Of a stretch of 64,000 bases of DNA, positions 25,601 to 38,580 are shown in pieces. Each line of letters opens with the position of its first letter. Position 1 is the first letter of the stretch. Source of the stretch: Hetaerina americana (lineage: Eukaryota > Arthropoda > Insecta > Odonata > Calopterygidae); assembly GCA_022747635.1 (NCBI GenBank), contig JAKTNV010000003.1, positions 97,736,454 to 97,800,453 of the forward strand, in the 5' to 3' direction. Below the pieces are notes generated by a model, which was given only the letters and a program-made list of their open reading frames with translations, was not told the origin of the DNA and did not search any database. A program made the translations under genes and the position numbers.

Positions 25601-26880
25601 GCGAGCAAGATCATCCACACCTCCACCGCACCACCGAAGTTATAGCTTAGGGGTGGTGCCTATGCGCTCGAGTATGATTTGCATGCGGGAGTATGAGGTC
25701 CGACGCGCGGATGTTCCGTTCGGCCGAAATAGAAAGAGAGAGCATTGAGGAGGAGAGGCCTGGAGGGTGCAGGTCGGTCGGTCTGCGGGAGCGAGGGAGA
25801 CGGGAGCGGGAGGATGGAGAGCGAGCGGGTGGTGGCGGGGAGGGAAAGGCCAGGAGCGAGGCGAGACGGCTGTGGTAGTGTATCGACCCATGCCGCCGTG
25901 TCCGCCATCTTGGCGAGGCAAGCAACTCTCTCGTCGTCCCTCTCTCCTTCACTCTCTCCTTCACTCTCCCTCCAACCGACAGGCATTCCATGCGGTCGAG
26001 GAGGATGCGATGGGAAAGCGGAGAGAGGGAGAAGCAGAGGAAGAGAGAGAGGAATGAGGATGGGAGTAAAGTAGCCAGCAGGCCTCTCTCTCCCCTCTTT
26101 CCCTGCGTGCCAACAGTCTTGAAAAAGCTAGCATGCGTGAGTGACTGACTTGGATGGATAGACAGAGAGAAAGAGAGACATTGAAGGGAAATCTTCTTCC
26201 TAGCGGGGCAGGATGAAGTTTGTTTAAGACAGATGGGAATGGGAAGAGAATGAAAGAACATGGGGCGGGGTTTTGCAGGGTGAAAGGGAAAGAGAGTGAG
26301 CGGGTGAGAGAGGGGAAGGTAGGAGAGAAAGAGAGGCAGTGCGTGTGGGAATAATATAGTGAGTCTCGAGTTTTTTCATCTCAAAACTTCTGAAGGGATA
26401 CTACTTCTTTCTCTCTCTTTCTCTCCGGCCAGAAACGCTCGCGATTCCCTGGTCGCATTTTTTCACTCTATTGTATTATTACGGTAGAGAGCGCGTGGAG
26501 GGGGGGGGAGGAGAAAAAATTCCACCCCAAACTCCCAAAGCAAAGAGATAAAAAGATTCTTTCCTCTCTCTCCTCCTCGATCCCCTTTCCTCGGCTCGAA
26601 TGATAGGAGGACAGTAAGATTCCCTCTCCCAAGTGATGTGTTCTTTTTCGGCCAGATGGATAGATGAGTGAAAGGAATGGCGGCGGCGGCGATGAAAAAG
26701 ACTCTTTGAGGAAAGGGTGAGGTTAAAACGGAACGATATCTTCAAGAAAGGGTATTCCTTAAAAAAAGCGAGAGCTTTCTCTACCGTAGGTTTACATCTC
26801 CTTTTCTTTGCTAGTATGATAAAGGCGGGAGAGGAATGAAGTGTAGGAATGAGTTGGTCGGGAAGACGGACACGTAGTCA
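25601..26880. other. GC/GAGA-rich island with a probable promoter region
   Basis: The island alternates purine-rich and pyrimidine-rich blocks: purine to about 25860, pyrimidine 25920-25980, purine 26000-26350, pyrimidine 26400-26440. GAGAG motifs are abundant. It contains a perfect YY1-type element at 25902-25913, described separately. The 204-codon minus-strand frame at 25647-26261 is Ser/Leu/Pro/Arg low-complexity and is not accepted as a gene. Confidence 0.45.
25660..25913 (-). promoter_or_regulatory. YY1-type promoter motif overlapping an ATG and an 82-codon frame
   Basis: On the minus strand the 12-mer at 25913-25902 reads CCAAGATGGCGG, the classic YY1/Pho element that often sits just downstream of transcription starts and supplies the initiator ATG. 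Its ATG (25908-25906) has A at -3 and G at +4, a good Kozak context. It opens an 82-residue frame that begins Met-Ala-Asp-Thr-Ala-Ala and ends at 25660. The rest of the frame is Pro/Ser/Leu-rich, matching the island bias, so it may be a genuine first coding exon or coincidence. No donor was identified inside it. Confidence 0.25.
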
Positions 26881-26939
26881 CCCGTCGTACCTAGAGCGAG
26901 GAAGAAATTACATACTTCTCTTTCTTTCCCCAGCACAAC

Positions 26940-27186
26940 ATCCTATCATGGCTCCGTCTCTCTTTTCCTCTCCCCATGCACTTCCCCCATTCTCTCCCTC
27001 CTGATCCATCCGCCCTCCCCGCCAGCCCCCGCCCCTCTCTTCTCTCGGGGTCGAGGCCGACCGACTTGGCTCGGGTAGCGTCGGTGACCGCCATTGCAGC
27101 CGCCATTACTACTCCCCGAAAAAGTTATCGTTTTAAGCAGTGTGCAGTGCATTCCTTTAGATTTTTTGGAGCTCAATGTAACCAGG
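26940..27186 (+). promoter_or_regulatory. Candidate first exon with Pho/YY1 motif and splice donor
   Basis: A CpG-containing segment carries GCCATT at 27090-27095 and GCCATTAC at 27102-27109, the latter matching GCCATHWY. About 75 bases later comes a donor-like CAG followed by GTAATC, with the cut at 27185/27186, after which composition drops to AT-rich. An open frame from 26976 crosses the donor without a recognisable product. It lies about 1 kb from, and divergent to, the minus-strand YY1 promoter candidate at 25913. Inference only. Confidence 0.2.
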
Positions 27187-30100
27187 TAATCACCGTGTGG
27201 GTTCTTATAGTGAAAATGTGATAAAATTACTGTTAATAGTCGTCAAAATTCCATTTATATGTTACACTACACCATTGTGATGCTACGGATTGTGTTTGTT
27301 TCGCTTCCCCGCCGATATATTCGATAAACTAATATTTCTGTTACGGCAAGCGGCATTGCTCTGCTCTGCAAAGTTCAGAAGGAAGTATGTTCAGAGGAAG
27401 TGTTGTGAAGAGGCGTGTTGGATAAATAATATAATTCGGAACGATTACCCTAAGGTGATGATTGATCGTTATTGATTTTTAGGAGAAAGACTATCGTCGG
27501 TGTAAGTAATAGTAACGTTATTCGTTGTCAGAGTTTCAGTTTTTTGTGGAAATGAAGTGCATATGCTCAAATGTATTTAAAGACAATGCATTAAGTTGGC
27601 TTTGTACTTATTACCTATTGCATAAAATTTGATGCTAAACGTGACGACCAATAAGCGTTTTGAATATTTTCTGTTAAGGTCTGAGTTTAATTTTCCCGCA
27701 ATGGGTTCTTTAAAAACGTTAATCCTATCCAATATTTTTATTTACCTAGCTGTCAATTTTTTTCTCTTTTTACGAATATTCATGCAAGGTCATTCAACAC
27801 AAATAATTCATTTCTACGTCATCCTTACTGGTAATTGTTTTGTGGCCTAAGTATTAGATTGAATTATAGCGCCTTCTTTCAAAACTATTTTAATAGCAAG
27901 TAAGTGAGAGTATAATCATATGAATTTATCTGTTTTAGTTCTACAGAGCAGGCAGAGTCAGCGATTTCCTTAAATATCATGTGAATAATAAATAAATGCA
28001 CTGAAGGGGAGAGAAGATAGCATTGCTTAGTTATCAATGAAAAGAGATAATATTCGGTATGTAATTAAGTCAACAATTATCTACCTAGTTGATGCGTCAA
28101 TTATTTGAGTTTTCTTTCATGGTATCTCTTTCAAAAGTTAAAAATGTCTTTTCTAATTAGTTTGGTTTAAAAAATGCAAAACGTTAATCCGTGTTCATTT
28201 AAATTAATAATTCAGTAATTAGTCGTTTGCCGAATAAAAATTTTGCGAAAAAATCAATAAATATGCCCATCACCATGGAATATAAACGATAAAGTAGCGT
28301 AGATAGGTAAGATCACACTTACTAATCTTTTATTAATTGTAAAAAAATATGAACTATTTTTTAAAAATATATCCGCTTACCGTTTTCTCATCTTATAAGA
28401 CTAGAGAATATAAACAATTTTATAATTAGATATTCTCAAATATAAAATGGAGAGGGTTGTTTGAAGCACGTAAGTTACCATTTTAACTTTCATTATTTCA
28501 AAGTAGGGTAGCGTATAGCAGCGGGTACTATTACAAAAATTGATAAAAGAAAAATGAAAAAAAAAACTGAGTTTACAATGTAATGTATTCTATGGTTTTC
28601 TCTTTGATATAAAATCCTTAGTAAAGATCACATGCATTGCAAAAGTCTTTAGAGTTGAGTGGAGCCAGATGGACATTATATATTGTAATATCTTACCCGG
28701 AATTATTATGTCCATTTATTTTCATTTTTATACCTACACGTGCGTATCTATAAATGTGCTTATAAAAATGTTTCGCTGAAATAAAATAAATGCTCGAAAT
28801 AAGTATTTATCTAAGTTATTTCATTGGTGAGACCGTTTTAGTACCCGATCGCTTTACTGAATATTAAATTAGCTTTGCCCAAGAAGCATACCACTGTAAA
28901 TATTCGTATATTAATTTAAGGGAATTTCATTGCTCTAACTAGTTTTTGGTTGATATTGGAAATTATTTCCATTCAGTCGATTCACGCAAATGAATTTGAT
29001 CGTCGATACTCATCCACTAGACACCATCAAAATTAAGGATCAAGCCGAAGAGTGATTATTAGAGATCCGCTGATATTTATTTAGAGTGAATGAATAGGTA
29101 TCTATAATGTATTTTTAAATTTAAAAAATATAATAGGGTTAGGACTTCCAGAAAAACTATATGTATAAAATATTTCGGCAATTGAAACGTTTCCGTTATG
29201 ATAATAAATCTTCGATGATTCAATGCACATAGCAAGTATTTCATGCCCTGTTGCATTCGAAAGAATAAGCTCAATAAAAGAAATTTTCGATACTTAAAAT
29301 ACTTCTATAATATATTTCTATTGAGTGATATATTTTTATCATTTAGTAAGCGTACATATAATTGAATTGTTCCAAAAATGAGTATACAAATATCTGAATA
29401 ATGTAACGGGCTATATCAAACGATATAAGTAATGAAATGCTAGTAAAGTCCTTGCATTCTCTCACTACCATAACAATGTTAATAATAAGCGCCACGAGGA
29501 GACTTCCTGAAACATCTATCGTACTGAGCCATTATTCGCCCGTATGTATTTTGCGTAAAATCCTGCAGATTCCAAAGGACACCTGTCACAGATTTTTATG
29601 TACTCTAACCTTTATAATATCTAAAGCAAATAAGATTTCTTCGCAAAAAGAATGTCAGCCGCTTCAAAGGTTTTCTATTACCATAGGTTCTGATCTTAGT
29701 CGTAGTTCTACTATGATTAAATATTGAAGAAGACATACAGAGTAAAAAGTTTCGTACGCCGTGTTGAAGACTGAACTATTTTCTCCCGGTAGTAAAATCG
29801 ATATACTTAAGGGGTTATCATATTTTCTTCATTGCAATAAATAAGCCAAAGAGCCGTGCGTTTTTCGAATTTCTGTTAGTTTCATGGATATTTACACCAG
29901 TTAAAAGATAAAATTTGGACGAAATCATTGCAAAATGCATTTTTGTTATTAGAAATTAGAGAAATATATCTGTTATTAAAATTCTAAAATTCCATGTTTT
30001 AAACGCTAAAAATTCTACAGAAGATTAACATTAATTGATAAAAAGTAGGCATCTAGCAAAAGGAATATGTTTATTACGCAAAATTACGAAAGAGATTGCT

Positions 30101-31410
30101 AATCGATTGATTTCGTTAATTATTCGTTAAAATAACAAACACTGGAAAACAGATATAGATACCAACAACGGTATGAGTCGGAAATGTCATATCAGCTACT
30201 GGACATTTGTTGACAAAAATACCAAAGCATAATATTTCTCTCACTATAAGGAAAATTTCCAATTTCAATATATCGAATTATTTCCTTTTATCAATGCAAC
30301 TACAAAATATTGATGTTGACTAAAAATAAACAGTCATAAAAACTTTTTTACAAGACTTATTGAATAACCGTAAAATATATTGACCTTCTACTGCCGTAGT
30401 CACATTAATAGCATAATTACAAGTATATTCCTAAACTGGAATGAAGGTAAAAGCTCTCGATTAATTTATTAAAATCAAATACTTTTCTATATTAAGTATC
30501 TAAGCATCTGTATTACTTCTATTACAATTTAGCACTATACGTACTCGGATAAATGACGTTTTGCACGTCAATTAAATTGTTGGTTACCAGTTTTTAAAAT
30601 ACTTCTTGCCTGCATTAAATGATGCAAAAAATAACTCACCTTTACTAAGGAAACCTTTATTAAATATAATTTTCGATTCTCATTTTATACGGTCACGAGT
30701 GATACAGAGATAATTTGGAGTAACATTCAATTAAAAAGTTTTTTGTAGCTTATTAATAAAATAAAATGGTATTTTACTGCGACGATGAGGACAAATAACA
30801 AGCAAAGTCGCAACAATCTTTTAGCTCACTCATATTTACTGTATGTTTTGTAGTCACACATACCTTATCAATTTTATTCCACGTAAAATTGGGTAACAAA
30901 TTAGAAGAAAAACTCATTATTTAATTTACTCCGTCTAAAATAACTAGGTAAATCCTAATTCCATTCCTTTTATGATATATTTTTGGTTCAACATATTTTT
31001 ACTCATTGGTTAACCCAGTAAAAAATTATTTCCCTCAAAAGTTCATAACGATTTCAAACTTACGGCATATTTTTTTTCTGTCTCTACGAAAAAGGTTTCA
31101 AGGGTTCTCCATTTTAATAAAATAAATCCTCAATGATTACTTTTTGATGCATCATGTACTTTGATAATTATCTGGAATGCACCAGTCAACCTTGATAATA
31201 ATAGGGAGATTATCCAGGGTAAAGAATGTACACATTTAAAAAATGTTTATTAACTTTGGATTAAAAAGCGGAGCGTTCAACCACCGTCTTTTAGAGCAAA
31301 CAAAACTTTCAAGATGCGATGGTTGCTGGCAACTTCACTATCTTGTTACGTTATGCGTGATTTTCATGTCTTTTATCAAATTGTACGATTGATAACCTCA
31401 CATTACTTCA
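27187..31410. other. Longest AT-rich desert in the window
   Basis: About 4.2 kb of strongly AT-rich DNA has frames no longer than about 96 codons, all unrecognised. No transposon ends, tandem arrays or tRNA-like boxes were found. It would fit a long intron or intergenic spacer. Confidence 0.65.
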
Positions 31411-31439
31411 ATTAAGTGATGATAAAATGAACTAAACGC

Positions 31440-31780
31440 AACGGAAGCGAAGAAATCGTGTCCCTAAGAGTGGCGCCGAAACGGGCATCATCAGATGGCG
31501 GCCGCCGCGGGTGGGAGTGGCCGAGAGAGCGCAAGCCGAAGCCTCGGCTTCCCCCACCTCGACCGGGCCGAGCGTTCCCGAGCGACGGCGCGGAGAGGGC
31601 GGCGTTAAGGCCCCGCCCGCCTCGCACACGGCCCGCCACTCAACGACCGCCGGAGCTCACCCGCTTAAGCTCCGCCTCCACGGCGACCAACTTGGCGCGT
31701 TCCGAGCGGGGACGGCACGCACCATTTTCCCGAGCCGCTTTCGGAGGGGGACCCCATCCATGAAATTTAAGGGCCACTAA
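31440..31780 (+). promoter_or_regulatory. Isolated CpG island with a YY1-type ATG element
   Basis: A sharply bounded CpG-dense block of about 330 bp follows 4 kb of AT-rich DNA. Unlike most islands here it is not purine-skewed. At 31493-31502 it contains AGATGGCGGC on the plus strand, a YY1-like element. Its ATG at 31495 opens a 37-codon frame beginning Met-Ala-Ala-Ala-Ala-Gly-Gly that ends at 31608. The combination is typical of a CpG-island promoter with the motif just downstream of the start site. Overlapping open frames on both strands arise from low stop density and are not annotated as genes. Confidence 0.35.
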
Positions 31781-34380
31781 CACACAACTGGGACACGCTT
31801 AACCCGTCCTACTCTGCACATTTAGGGCGAATATACGGTACGGCTTATAGTCCGTTTACAATGCTCTCCCACTACTTCCCTTACGGAAAGGAATAGAATC
31901 AAGATGGGCTTGAAGCAATGGGATATCATGACACGATCGTGGTGGCGGCGTGTTTTTGAAAGAAAGGGTGATACACAGAGTAATAGAACGACATACTTAA
32001 GAGTTTATAGCAGGCTTTTGCCTAAATGAATGGTTCTAGTTTTAATCACGCCCTTACGTAATAAAGAGATTATATTAACAAATTTTAAGACCAGTCAGTA
32101 CCTGAATAACTGTGGCAGTTTTAATGTTTAAGCTATTGAGGGGACTATAGAGGACTATAGCTCTTACCAGGGAGGATATTGGAATAATTTGAACAAATCA
32201 AATCTTCCAAGGTAAATGTTACTTATTGCAAAATATTGAGCTCCTGGTATAATTAGAACGATTAATGTCCTTGTTTAGAGGGATTCATTAGCCTTTCAGA
32301 CCGATCAATTCTTAAAATTAAGTTCACCACCTTTGCCGAACACTTTCTCCATAGATTAGATCTAATTAATTCTTCATCGGTCTTGGCCCTCGAGGGGATA
32401 GTGTGTGTTTCGGAGCTTTATTTAATATTCAAGAGGCAGTGGATTGGTCAGAGTCCGTTCCTCCAATCACAATTATTGCCTCTGGTGTCTGACCCCGAGG
32501 GTCCTTTCCCTCCCACTTTCCCCCGCGTCCCTTCTTGCCTTTGTTTCTGGGCGTGGTTGGTCCTTGGAATCGACTTCTTCTCATCAACTGATAAAAACCT
32601 GAAGGGATTGGAATGTCAAGAGCGGTGCTGGCACTCCATTATAAAAGGCGTTTCGTGTTTAACCTCCGTTTCCTCTCCTATCTCCCTCACTCCCACTCTT
32701 CTTCTCCTTATACCTTGCCTTCCTCGTCCCGCTTCCCTTAGCCGCTCCTCCTGTCCTCCTCTCAAAAAAGATCTCCCCGTCACATCTTTAATCCCGTCGC
32801 TCTATTTCCATCGTGTCCTGAATACTTGCATGGATTTGGTGACTGATTAGCTCCCCATAATGGAAACTTGCATCGCCTTCATAAATTAAATTTTGTGCCC
32901 AAGGCAGGTCATTCCGTTGATAAGATTTCAGCTAGAATGAGACTTTCGCATTTCACACGTACTTAAATAGATAATATCTCTATACCTAGGGATGAATTAT
33001 AGCGTTAATGGTTTTTTAGTGTGCTCCTGCTTGAAATTTACTAATTTGAAAGTTACTAACCTCAACAAATGAATTTACAATAAATTAAGCAACAAGATTG
33101 CAAGCAATATAGAGTGGTGATATAACAAAACATTATTTTACTTACTGAATTGCAGTTATGAGGTCAAAAATATTCATTTCAAATGATTCAAGATAACTAT
33201 TTTTTTCCAAAATTTATTGTTTATAGAAATCAGTAGGTTCATTATCATGCTTGTGAAACTATGTCAAAATTCTTTCGCAAAATGGAAATATATACGAAGT
33301 AATTTGTGCTCTTATGCCATTTTTTTCCTTATAGAACATTTTCCTTGGTTTTTTACTTCTCCCTTCCATAGAATGCGACAACTTAACTGGAAGAGCAAAA
33401 TGCTTACCCAGCACGAGTCAAATGACCTGGTCAAATGAGTAGGTTTTACATTTCAAAACGATATATCTGGTATTGGTACCCCTTTCCAAAACGTATGATA
33501 TTAACACTATTTTTGTGGTTGCCCTTTTCAATGATCACTACTCTGGTCACAATATTGAGTTTCATTTTCAGCATGTAGAATATTTTATGACAAATGCACA
33601 TTCGGAGCAAAGGGCTTGGAAGATAAATGGTTTTAAGATAGTATTCGATAATCAGCTCGTCAATAAGCCCACCTTACATTTTTATGACGACCTTTTCAAG
33701 TTTCGTAAAAATTAATTCCACTAAGAAAATCATCTAAATTAAAGCGTTTAAGTGCTGCCTTTTCTAAGTTACGACACAGATTTCTAGAAATATTTAATTT
33801 TAAACACTTATTGAGCCATTTTTCAAAACTTCAAATTTAACAGTGGGGCCAAAAGTTTTCCGTCACGTTCTTCACGTAAAGTTGTCTTATTTTGTGATCT
33901 GCTAACCAACCAATGAACCTTTGCCTAAAAGAATTTAAAATATTTATATCGACGATTAGGTATGGCTCCCATAAGTAGAGGAATTCAAAAATCTCTCCGT
34001 CAATATTCATTAATTCGGTAAAGATTTAACCGTTCCATTTAATAATTTGAACGATACGAGTATTTAGCTTAACTTATATGGTCCTCATTGGCTCTGGATA
34101 TGAAAGACTAAAATTATACGTGCATACCATGATATTCTTGTGGAAGTGTTTACCGATCTTGAAAAATAAAAGGGATTCTCAGCAATCTGTGTTTTTTCAC
34201 ATGAAGAGAAGCCTGTATTTTCATCAATAATGCTGTTATTGTAAAAAATCTCGGAAAATACCATTTTATCCAATCTTCAAACGTTACTGCACCAGAGATA
34301 GTGAGTCATCAATCGGCAACTGAATGAAAACTGGCGTAAGTCTCTCCGGGACTAGATTAAAAAAGGGGTTACTATATTAG
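31781..34380. other. Mostly AT-rich DNA with a pyrimidine-rich patch
   Basis: Apart from 32460-32800, where the plus strand is rich in CCTC and CTCC runs, the segment is AT-rich. The 155-codon plus-strand frame at 32383-32850 is hydrophobic and Ser/Leu/Pro-rich, starts with a non-ATG codon and has no recognised domain. A short direct repeat of GACTATAG occurs near 32143-32161. Nothing else could be supported. Confidence 0.5.
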
Positions 34381-35340
34381 GTCATGTCAAAAACCAAAGA
34401 CAGATTTCTACGCTGTGATTCGACGTGCATCTACGGGAAGCCTCCAGCCCTCGGGTGTGGCCCGCGAAATAATAGAGGGGTAAGAGGGGCGTTGAAAACA
34501 AAAGAGACCGGGGGCACATAGCAGCAGCGCCTCCACCCTCACGGCAGACCCACGGACGCGTCTTCATTACGGACCTTAGGGCCGTTTATTTCAACCTCAC
34601 GCGATGAGAGGACGATTGGAATTGTGTAGCTTGGAGAAAGGGGAGTCGGAGACGCAATTGGGGAAGAGGTGGAGAGGGAATGAGAGGTGAGAAAGGTTGT
34701 GGTGGGTGGCATCGCATTGCAGCCGAGCCCATCAAATAAGCGCCCTTCAAAACATCGGAACCCATATTCGATGATTACACGCATGCATACCTCCATACAA
34801 GGGTGGGAAGGGGGTGGATGAAAAGTGAGGGGGGCTGGAGGCGGCACCAGGAGGGAGATAGATGGATATTTGGAATGCGTCGGGGTGGGTAGATGGAGGA
34901 AGAGGAGAAAGAGATACCCCCTGCTCCCATTGCCTGACCCTTTACTACCGGAAAAGCGCCTCGATTCAACTCCCTCACCCTGCACACCCTACCCACATCT
35001 CCTCCCCATCCCCACTCCCCTGCTTTACTACACACACACGCACACACACTAACTCGACCCCCCCCCTCGACTGCCCACCATTCCCTAACTCCGTTTTAAG
35101 TGCTTCCCAACGCCGGCACCTCCATCGCCTCCGCCTCCCCCTTCCCCCTCTCCATCCCCTGGAGCGCCCCATACCTCTCTCCCTCTCTCTCTCTCTTTCT
35201 TTCTCTCTCTCTCTCTCTCTCTCTCCCTCCTCCTCCCCCGGCTCTCATATCCCATTTCCACCACCTCTCCCTTTTACTCCTCACTTGCCCCATCACCACA
35301 GGCGCAACAAGCTCCTTCGGTGCCCCATTTCTCTAGGTAC
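34381..35340. other. GC island with purine-to-pyrimidine switch and dense CT repeats
   Basis: The plus strand is purine-biased from about 34600 to 34910 and pyrimidine-rich from about 34970 to 35330. This polarity is opposite to that of the islands at 15.5, 48.2 and 50 kb. It contains an AC-rich microsatellite near 35031-35050 and a CT microsatellite at about 35174-35225. Frames of up to 185 codons are Ser/Pro/Leu or Arg/Glu repeats produced by these tracts. Confidence 0.5.
35174..35225. repeat. CT/GA microsatellite
   Basis: A run of CT dinucleotides, interrupted by two TTT/CCC steps, extends for about 50 bp within a longer pyrimidine tract. The complementary GAGAG strand could bind GAGA-type factors or form triplex DNA. 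Confidence 0.9.
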
Positions 35341-37180
35341 CTTCCACACATTCATAAGCGCCACCACGCTCATTCTTCTCCGCGCACAACTCAGAAATGA
35401 GTTAACTACCGCTCCATAACTGCGTTCACCGAAAGACGGGTTAGACCTAACTTCATACGCTTTAAGTAGTCCCAGGTAGAACATCCCAAAATAGCTGTCT
35501 CAGCTTTTTCCACTATAGCCCGGCAAGAGGAACTTTGTTTGTACAGAGCCCCTCATGTTTATTCTGTCACACCATTTTTCTGGAAGCAAAGCTAGGTTAA
35601 CATTATAAATAAATACTGAAATATCACTTAATAAGCACAGAAAAGAGTGGCAATTCAAGTTATTACCATTTACATACAACAGACCCCCAGGTACACGAGA
35701 AATCACCTTGATGGGCAGTTTAAACCCCCTCCCCCCATGACTTGTGAATTGCTAGTTAAACTCGGGAGCAGTCCCTCTGAACAAACAATCTCAGAGAACG
35801 GATGAAGTGGAAATGAAATCATAACGTTATTTAATTAATATAGCATAATGTATAACATCTTATTAGTGTTCTAAGTTAAATGCAGATCTAATCAAAGGTG
35901 TGGCACGCGCACATATAAATTCAAAGACAAGCTCCGAAACTAAACGTTGACCGATTAAATACCTTGATGTAGTTATTGATATATTGTTTATAAGTATTCT
36001 TTCCACCCAAAGTAGAAATCTAAAGGCCAAATGGATTCTGCACGAGGGAAGCATCGGATACCTATCCCCGTGCGTATGGAGACACGAATCACGGAAATGA
36101 AAACACATGAATAGTCACCGAATCCCAGTAAAGCTTTACGTTTTTGGCTCCTCTACTTCCACCCTAAACTGGTCAGAACCTGGGATTTTAGGGAGGGCAG
36201 AGCGGGTCGGAGACCTGTGGGTGTCGTAATGGGATGTAAGAGGGGCCCCGGACTGCTTTCCGGAGCGAGGGAGGCATGGAATGGATGGATACGGCGCCTA
36301 TTTCGGTCTCTCCGCCGCTAAGAAGGAAGGGAGGAAGAGAGATTTCGCGTCCTTAGGGGAGCGTGAAATTGAGTCGGAAGCGTAGGTGGGGGGGTGGGAG
36401 CTCTGCTCCTCCTCCTCTTGAGGTGCCACTGATCCTTCTCGATAGACCGATTTCTTCACCCCACAACCTCCTTTTCGAGCCCTCCTCTCCTTTCCCCAAC
36501 TCCATTAAACCAAGTTGGGACTGTGATTGCTTTCTGGGCTCTCGAAAAGCCTAAGATGGAGAGAGCTCTGCCGTTTTCTTCCGTCACCGAAAGCAGCATC
36601 AGTAGAAATCATAATTACATCCCTAGTCCGTACTGTTGTGAGAAACATATTTAATAAGCCCAAGGCTCAAGCTAATACTTCATGTATCTGTAACTTAACA
36701 TATAAAAGTTGAAGGTCATTTCATGCAAAACTCGGCGGTTCGGCGGTCGGCATTGATTTTAACTCATACTATGCATTAACTCTAAATTTGAAAACAGTAT
36801 GTCAGGCAAAATTATTATTGCAAGTTATTCTAAGGCTGTTTCGGATGAGTTCATTAGGATATTTATAACATTGTAATCATAATATCATTTTAACACTTCT
36901 ATTTCTGTTGTTTCGGAATGTCTGAATAAGAGATAAAAAACGCAACATATTTATCTAAGGTTGAAAATGACTGCTCTCCTCCTATTCCAACTGACTTTCA
37001 AGCGTACATAAAGATAATTGGTCTTTCGTAGGTGGTGAAGTAAGTGTCAATTTATGAAATTTTCCAAGGCAATAAAACAAGATGAAATAACATTAAGTTA
37101 AGTACTGATAGAGAAATAAGATAATCTAAAATTTTACCGGGGAGAAATGGGTATGACAAAATATCAGTAGGTATTATCTA
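35341..37180. other. AT-rich DNA with a small GC-rich patch
   Basis: Two AT-rich parts flank a patch at about 36160-36520 that is purine-rich to 36400 and pyrimidine-rich after it. No frame exceeds 81 codons and none is recognisable. Confidence 0.5.
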
Positions 37181-38279
37181 AGGAATTCCGACCCGGACAG
37201 ATTGTGAGGGAACGGGATTTATAATCCCAGAGCGGGGATTTCTACGTAACTGAGAAAGCCCCTATGATCAGAGAAGCTTGAGGCGCTTGTTCCTCTGGCT
37301 CCAGTCTGACACCACTCTTTCTCCTCACGCTCATCCCGCCTCCGAAAATTTCTCTCCTCCCGGAAAGGCATATCGGGCTACAGCGAGAGGATAGAAGGCC
37401 AAAGGGTAAAAAGAAAAAGTCAAAAAGTGCCTAATTGGGCAAGCGAGGGGGTTGGATCGGAGGGAGATGTGGATGGCAAGAGGAGAGGAAAAAAATGGTA
37501 ATGCGGGGAATGATGGAACAGGACTGGAGAAACTCACTGCTTTGCTCCTCCTCATCCTTTTTTCTCCCCTCGGATTCTTTTATTTTATATTTCGGGATGA
37601 AATTACCCCCTAAGCTTTCCAGAAAACTATTCCGCCCTCCACTTCCTCCCCACCCACTTCCGACCTCTCCACATCCTGCTATCTAACCCCTCCACATACC
37701 ACACCCTTGCTCTCTTCCTTTCCCTTAACCCTCAATCCACCTTTTTTTCTATTTTTTTCTTGGAGTTAGATTGAGCAATCAAGCCCCTTTTTATTTCCCT
37801 ATCAGCTCCCAGCGTTATATTTATGAAAAAATTCACCTCAAATTGCCACCGCTCTTGCGGTTATTGGGATAGAACTAGCTCGTGTGTGAGGTTAGTGGGA
37901 AGGAGAGAGGGTGAAGACGTGAGGATTGTGGTGGATAGGAAATGCACGCCCAAGGGGAAAGGACGAGGGGAATGCGGGAAGGAAAGGACAGAGCCAAGCA
38001 ATGGTCTTATTTCCGAGCTGGCCGGCTTCGGGGTGCGTGCATGTCTTCCTTCAGAAAAGAAAGAAAATAACCAGCCTCCCTCGCGGTATTTACGGCTTGG
38101 GATTATCGTGAGGGAGGCTTGAAGGCATTTTACGACGCCGGGAGAGAATTCCTCGATTATTTCAAAGGCCCCCATTATGGGGTGAACAGGGATTTCCCTC
38201 TTTTATCTCAAGCCGCTGCTGCAGGGAGATCGGTATTGGTAAACAAGAGCGCTGGGGGACACTCGGCGGAGTGGAGTAA
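37181..38279. other. Intermediate-GC segment
   Basis: Mixed DNA with a pyrimidine-rich block at about 37610-37740 and purine-rich DNA at about 37890-38000. Open frames around 100 codons occur on both strands without recognisable domains. No RNA gene or repeat was found. Confidence 0.45.
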
Positions 38280-38580
38280 TTGAGACGTTTAAGGGAAACT
38301 TTCCTCGGGAGTCCTTTATCGCCGCGGATCGCGTCCATTTCGCCTAGTCTCCGCCGTTCGGAGAGGGAGGGCCGGCGGCCGGGTTCCTGGGCGATCGGGC
38401 TCCGAAGCGGGCGGGCCCCGGGCGGTCGGGTGGCCGACCGTCCGCCAGAACCACTCGCTGGTGGCGTAGGCGACGGCGTCCCCGAAGATCGGCGCGGTCC
38501 TCCCCCTTCTTCCCCTGCCGGGAGCTGGCCCCGCCAAGCCGACCTTTTACGATCGGTTTTACGACTCACCACCTTGCGAA
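38280..38580. promoter_or_regulatory. CpG island
   Basis: A CpG-dense block with very high GC (many CCGG and CGGCG words at 38330-38530) stands out from its surroundings and lacks the purine/pyrimidine skew of most islands. A 142-codon minus-strand frame at 38162-38590 crosses it and is not recognised. The island ends at two TTTTACGA octamers (38545-38552 and 38557-38564). The likely role is promoter or enhancer, by composition only. Confidence 0.35.

Noticed and set aside
25647..26261. 204-codon minus-strand open frame
   Set aside because: Low-complexity and overlapping other long frames on both strands of the same GAGA-rich island.
32383..32850. 155-codon plus-strand frame with hydrophobic stretches
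   Set aside because: Begins at a non-ATG codon, lies in a pyrimidine-rich patch and has no recognised family; hydrophobicity follows from T/C-rich DNA.
34862..35419. 185-codon plus-strand open frame
   Set aside because: Mostly encoded by CT and CA microsatellites, giving Leu/Ser repeats.
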